9,360 nt of DNA, from the NCBI GenBank assembly GCA_945645715.1, contig CALZFJ010000048.1, positions 1-9,360 of the forward strand, in the 5' to 3' direction. Made by a program: the position numbers and the translations under genes. The stretch's first letter is position 1. Each line of letters starts with the position of its first letter. Positions 7,366 through 9,360 of this stretch are shown one piece after another. The notes under the pieces are model-generated. The model was not told where the DNA came from and did no database searches. It was given only the letters and a program-made list of their open reading frames with translations. This stretch comes from an uncultured Prevotellaceae bacterium (GTDB taxonomy: Bacteria > Bacteroidota > Bacteroidia > Bacteroidales > Muribaculaceae).

Positions 7366-9339
7366 ATGAAATCAATAAAGAACTATCTATATTCCATCGC
7401 ACTCGTGGCAGCCGTATGCGGCATGACAGCGTGCGAAGACGATGTAGTGATCAACACGGGTAACACCGACAAGTTGGCCACTGTAGATGGCACCTACGGC
7501 GGAGTGAAGAGCGAGGCAGGAGCTGCACAGCTTGCCGTGCTCAACACCTTCGGCAACACCGCAGCCACAGGCCACATCTATTTTGAACTCGCCAAGGCAG
7601 CAACTCAAGATGTGACAGTGAACTTCAGCATCGATTCAGAGGCTCTCAATGCCTATAATTCGGCAAATGGCACAAGCTACACAATGTATCCTGCCGACAA
7701 GGTATCGCTCAGCACTGCCAGTGTGACAATCCCGGCAGGACAGAAGCGTTCGGCAGCAGTGGATCTGAAGGTAGCAGCCGGCGGCAATATCGGCAGCACT
7801 TATGCTGTGGCAGTGACTGCAACTGCAAGCAACGCCGAGGTGTCGAAGACAGGAAACTCCTACATCTACCTTGTGAAGCCTCTTGCAGCTATCCCCGACG
7901 CAAAGAAGGGCAATGTACGCACACTCTGCTTCGTGGAGGTGAACGACGAGAACATTCTCAACATGGGTGAATACACAATGAAGCAGAGCGGCAAGCCTTT
8001 CTTCGACATTGTGAGCATCTTTGCGGCAAATATCAACGTGGATGCAGAGACCGGCCGTGTGCACGTGTTCTGCAACGACCAGGTATCGTTCCTCTTGAAG
8101 AATGCCGACAAGTTTATCCGTCCGCTCCAGGCAAAGGGTATCAAGGTGAACCTCTCGATTCTTGGCAACCACGATGAGAGTGGTATGCGCAGCCTCTCAC
8201 CCGAGGCATGTGCCGACTTCGCCAAGGAGTTGAAGGCTTATCTCGACATCTACGGACTCGACGGTGTGGACTTCGACGACGAGTATTCAGCCTACAACGA
8301 TGAGAACCCGGGAGCCGGCTTCTCTCCGACATCGGCTGAGAACTATTGCCGCCTCGTATCGGAGTGCCGCAAGGCATTCGGTCCCGACAAGCTCATCGGT
8401 GTGTATGAGTATCGCATGTATGATGCCCCCAATGGCTCGGTAGATGGCAAGACAGCAGGTGAACTCGTTGACTATATGTGCTACGGAACATATCAGCGCT
8501 ATGTGAAAGACCGTGAGGCAAACTTCGACGGACTCACCAAGGCAAAATATTGCCCATATTCGCTCAAGATCAACGATCAGTACGACGGTGGCTGGTATGG
8601 CTTCAGCGCTGAGACAATCACCGATGCAAAAGAGGCAGGCTATGGCTTGCAGGTGTTCTACAACCCGAAACCGCAGCTTTACAGCTACGACCGCTACTTC
8701 TCGGCAGTTTCAACCATTATCTATGGTGATGAGGTGCAGTGGACAGGTAACTACTACACTCGCACAAGCGATGCAGCCCAGAAGGGTGCTAAACTTGAAT
8801 ATGAGTCGTATCTCGGTAACTACACCGTGACATCGAGCAACTCACTCTATGTGTATATCGACGAGGCAAACAATCCACGCTGGTGGGATTGGGGCGGACA
8901 GCACAGCTTCAACGTTCGCATCGAGGAGAAAGAAGCCGGCAAGAGCTACTACATCTATGGCTTCGGCACTTATCCTGAGATTACCAACAAATATCCGGTA
9001 GTTGCAGAATATGATGCCTACGATGGCTCGCTCAACATCTTCCCGCAGACACTCCATGAGGGTGATGCCGAAGATGCCGAGACATGGCAGCTCATGTGGG
9101 GTACCTACGGAACAAACAAGGAGGCAACCGGTCTCGCACGTTACATCTGGGTTTCACTTCCACAATATGACCCATACAACGTGTCGGGAACTGTCAATCC
9201 GAAGGGAGTGTTTACACTCTACGGCATTGGCGGTCGCTACGGACTTGACCCATTCCATGAGGTAGATGGAAATCTCGTTCCGCCACATATGAATGTGAAG
9301 TATCACCTCACAGAGAATTACACTTTCATTAAGAATTAA
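7366..9339 (+). CDS. Surface endo-beta-N-acetylglucosaminidase, GH18 (Endo H-like), with extra C-terminal domain
   Basis: This is a 657-residue lipoprotein with lipobox MTAC (Cys23) followed by EDDV. It is predicted to cleave between the two core GlcNAc residues of N-glycans, releasing the glycan for SusCD uptake. Domains are DUF1735 (about 40-172), a GH18 TIM barrel (about 183-468), and a beta-rich C-terminal domain (about 472-657). The barrel carries a complete DxxDxDxE motif in LDGVDFDDEY (298-307): D299, D302, D304 and the catalytic acid E306 (codon 8281-8283). The wording is very close to Endo H and to BT3987-type enzymes. D304 should orient and stabilise the acetamido/oxazoline intermediate. 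Other barrel strands include VNLSILGNHD (261-270), IGVYEYRMYD (344-353) and VDYMCYGTYQ (368-377). BT3987-like enzymes are, from memory, nearer 470-480 residues, so the C-terminal domain is an addition. Activity is confident by family; the glycan class (high-mannose, hybrid or complex) is not decided by sequence. Confidence 0.92.
   Translation: MKSIKNYLYSIALVAAVCGMTACEDDVVINTGNTDKLATVDGTYGGVKSEAGAAQLAVLNTFGNTAATGHIYFELAKAATQDVTVNFSIDSEALNAYNSANGTSYTMYPADKVSLSTASVTIPAGQKRSAAVDLKVAAGGNIGSTYAVAVTATASNAEVSKTGNSYIYLVKPLAAIPDAKKGNVRTLCFVEVNDENILNMGEYTMKQSGKPFFDIVSIFAANINVDAETGRVHVFCNDQVSFLLKNADKFIRPLQAKGIKVNLSILGNHDESGMRSLSPEACADFAKELKAYLDIYGLDGVDFDDEYSAYNDENPGAGFSPTSAENYCRLVSECRKAFGPDKLIGVYEYRMYDAPNGSVDGKTAGELVDYMCYGTYQRYVKDREANFDGLTKAKYCPYSLKINDQYDGGWYGFSAETITDAKEAGYGLQVFYNPKPQLYSYDRYFSAVSTIIYGDEVQWTGNYYTRTSDAAQKGAKLEYESYLGNYTVTSSNSLYVYIDEANNPRWWDWGGQHSFNVRIEEKEAGKSYYIYGFGTYPEITNKYPVVAEYDAYDGSLNIFPQTLHEGDAEDAETWQLMWGTYGTNKEATGLARYIWVSLPQYDPYNVSGTVNPKGVFTLYGIGGRYGLDPFHEVDGNLVPPHMNVKYHLTENYTFIKN
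8779..9336 (+). other. C-terminal beta-rich accessory domain of the GH18 endoglycosidase
   Basis: This region encodes residues about 472-657, which lie beyond the last recognisable strand of the GH18 barrel. It begins near KLEYESYLGNYTVTSSNSLY and has alternating hydrophobic and polar strands, many aromatics (PRWWDWGG at 504-511, a YYIYGFGTYP run at 528-537) and Gly turns, ending with ENYTFIKN. I do not recognise a named family with confidence. The look is of a calycin/lipocalin-like or jelly-roll beta-barrel of the sort appended to Bacteroidales surface lipoproteins. Carbohydrate or protein binding is an inference from the exposed aromatics. Confidence 0.55.
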
Positions 9340-9360
9340 TAGGTATAATCAATGGGTTGT

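Noticed and set aside
9340..9360. ATG at 9352 as the start of another operon gene
   Set aside because: The spacing of 12 bp after the stop would fit, but only three codons (MGC) are inside the window, which is too little to support a call.

Overview
The window looks like one polycistronic, plus-strand Sus-type glycan-utilisation operon from a member of the Bacteroidales (Bacteroidota). The evidence is a SusC/SusD pair followed by surface lipoproteins, DUF1735 (BT_3987-like N-terminal) domains, A-rich leaders without Shine-Dalgarno sequences, and lipoprotein signals with acidic residues after the cysteine. The coding G+C looks higher than in Bacteroides thetaiotaomicron, so a Muribaculaceae- or Prevotella-like gut lineage is plausible, but that is inference.

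Layout: 1-141 is an A-rich leader holding an imperfect 22-bp direct repeat. Next come a SusC-like TonB-dependent transporter with an N-terminal STN signalling domain (142-3525), a SusD-like_2 lipoprotein (3535-5127), a GH18-fold lipoprotein that has lost the catalytic acidic residues (5156-6169), a DUF1735-LamG lipoprotein (6186-7343), and a DUF1735-GH18 endo-beta-N-acetylglucosaminidase with an extra C-terminal domain (7366-9339). The gaps between genes are only 9, 28, 16 and 22 bp. No internal promoter or terminator is evident, so the five genes probably form one transcript. The last 21 bases hold no terminator, and the operon may continue.

Likely joint function: the last enzyme carries an intact Endo H-like GH18 signature and should cut the GlcNAc-GlcNAc core of N-glycans at the cell surface. 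The GH18-like pseudoenzyme and the LamG protein probably act as surface glycan-binding proteins. SusD and SusC capture the released oligosaccharide and import it to the periplasm. From memory, gene content and order resemble the high-mannose N-glycan locus of B. thetaiotaomicron around BT3983-BT3987. No mannosidase or other exo-glycosidase lies in the window, so high-mannose versus complex N-glycan specificity cannot be settled here. The STN domain suggests control by an ECF sigma/anti-sigma pair encoded elsewhere.

This is a recognisable type of system rather than a wholly new one. The parts that deserve a second look are the approximately 185-residue C-terminal extension of the endoglycosidase, the degenerate GH18 partner, and the repeated element in the leader.
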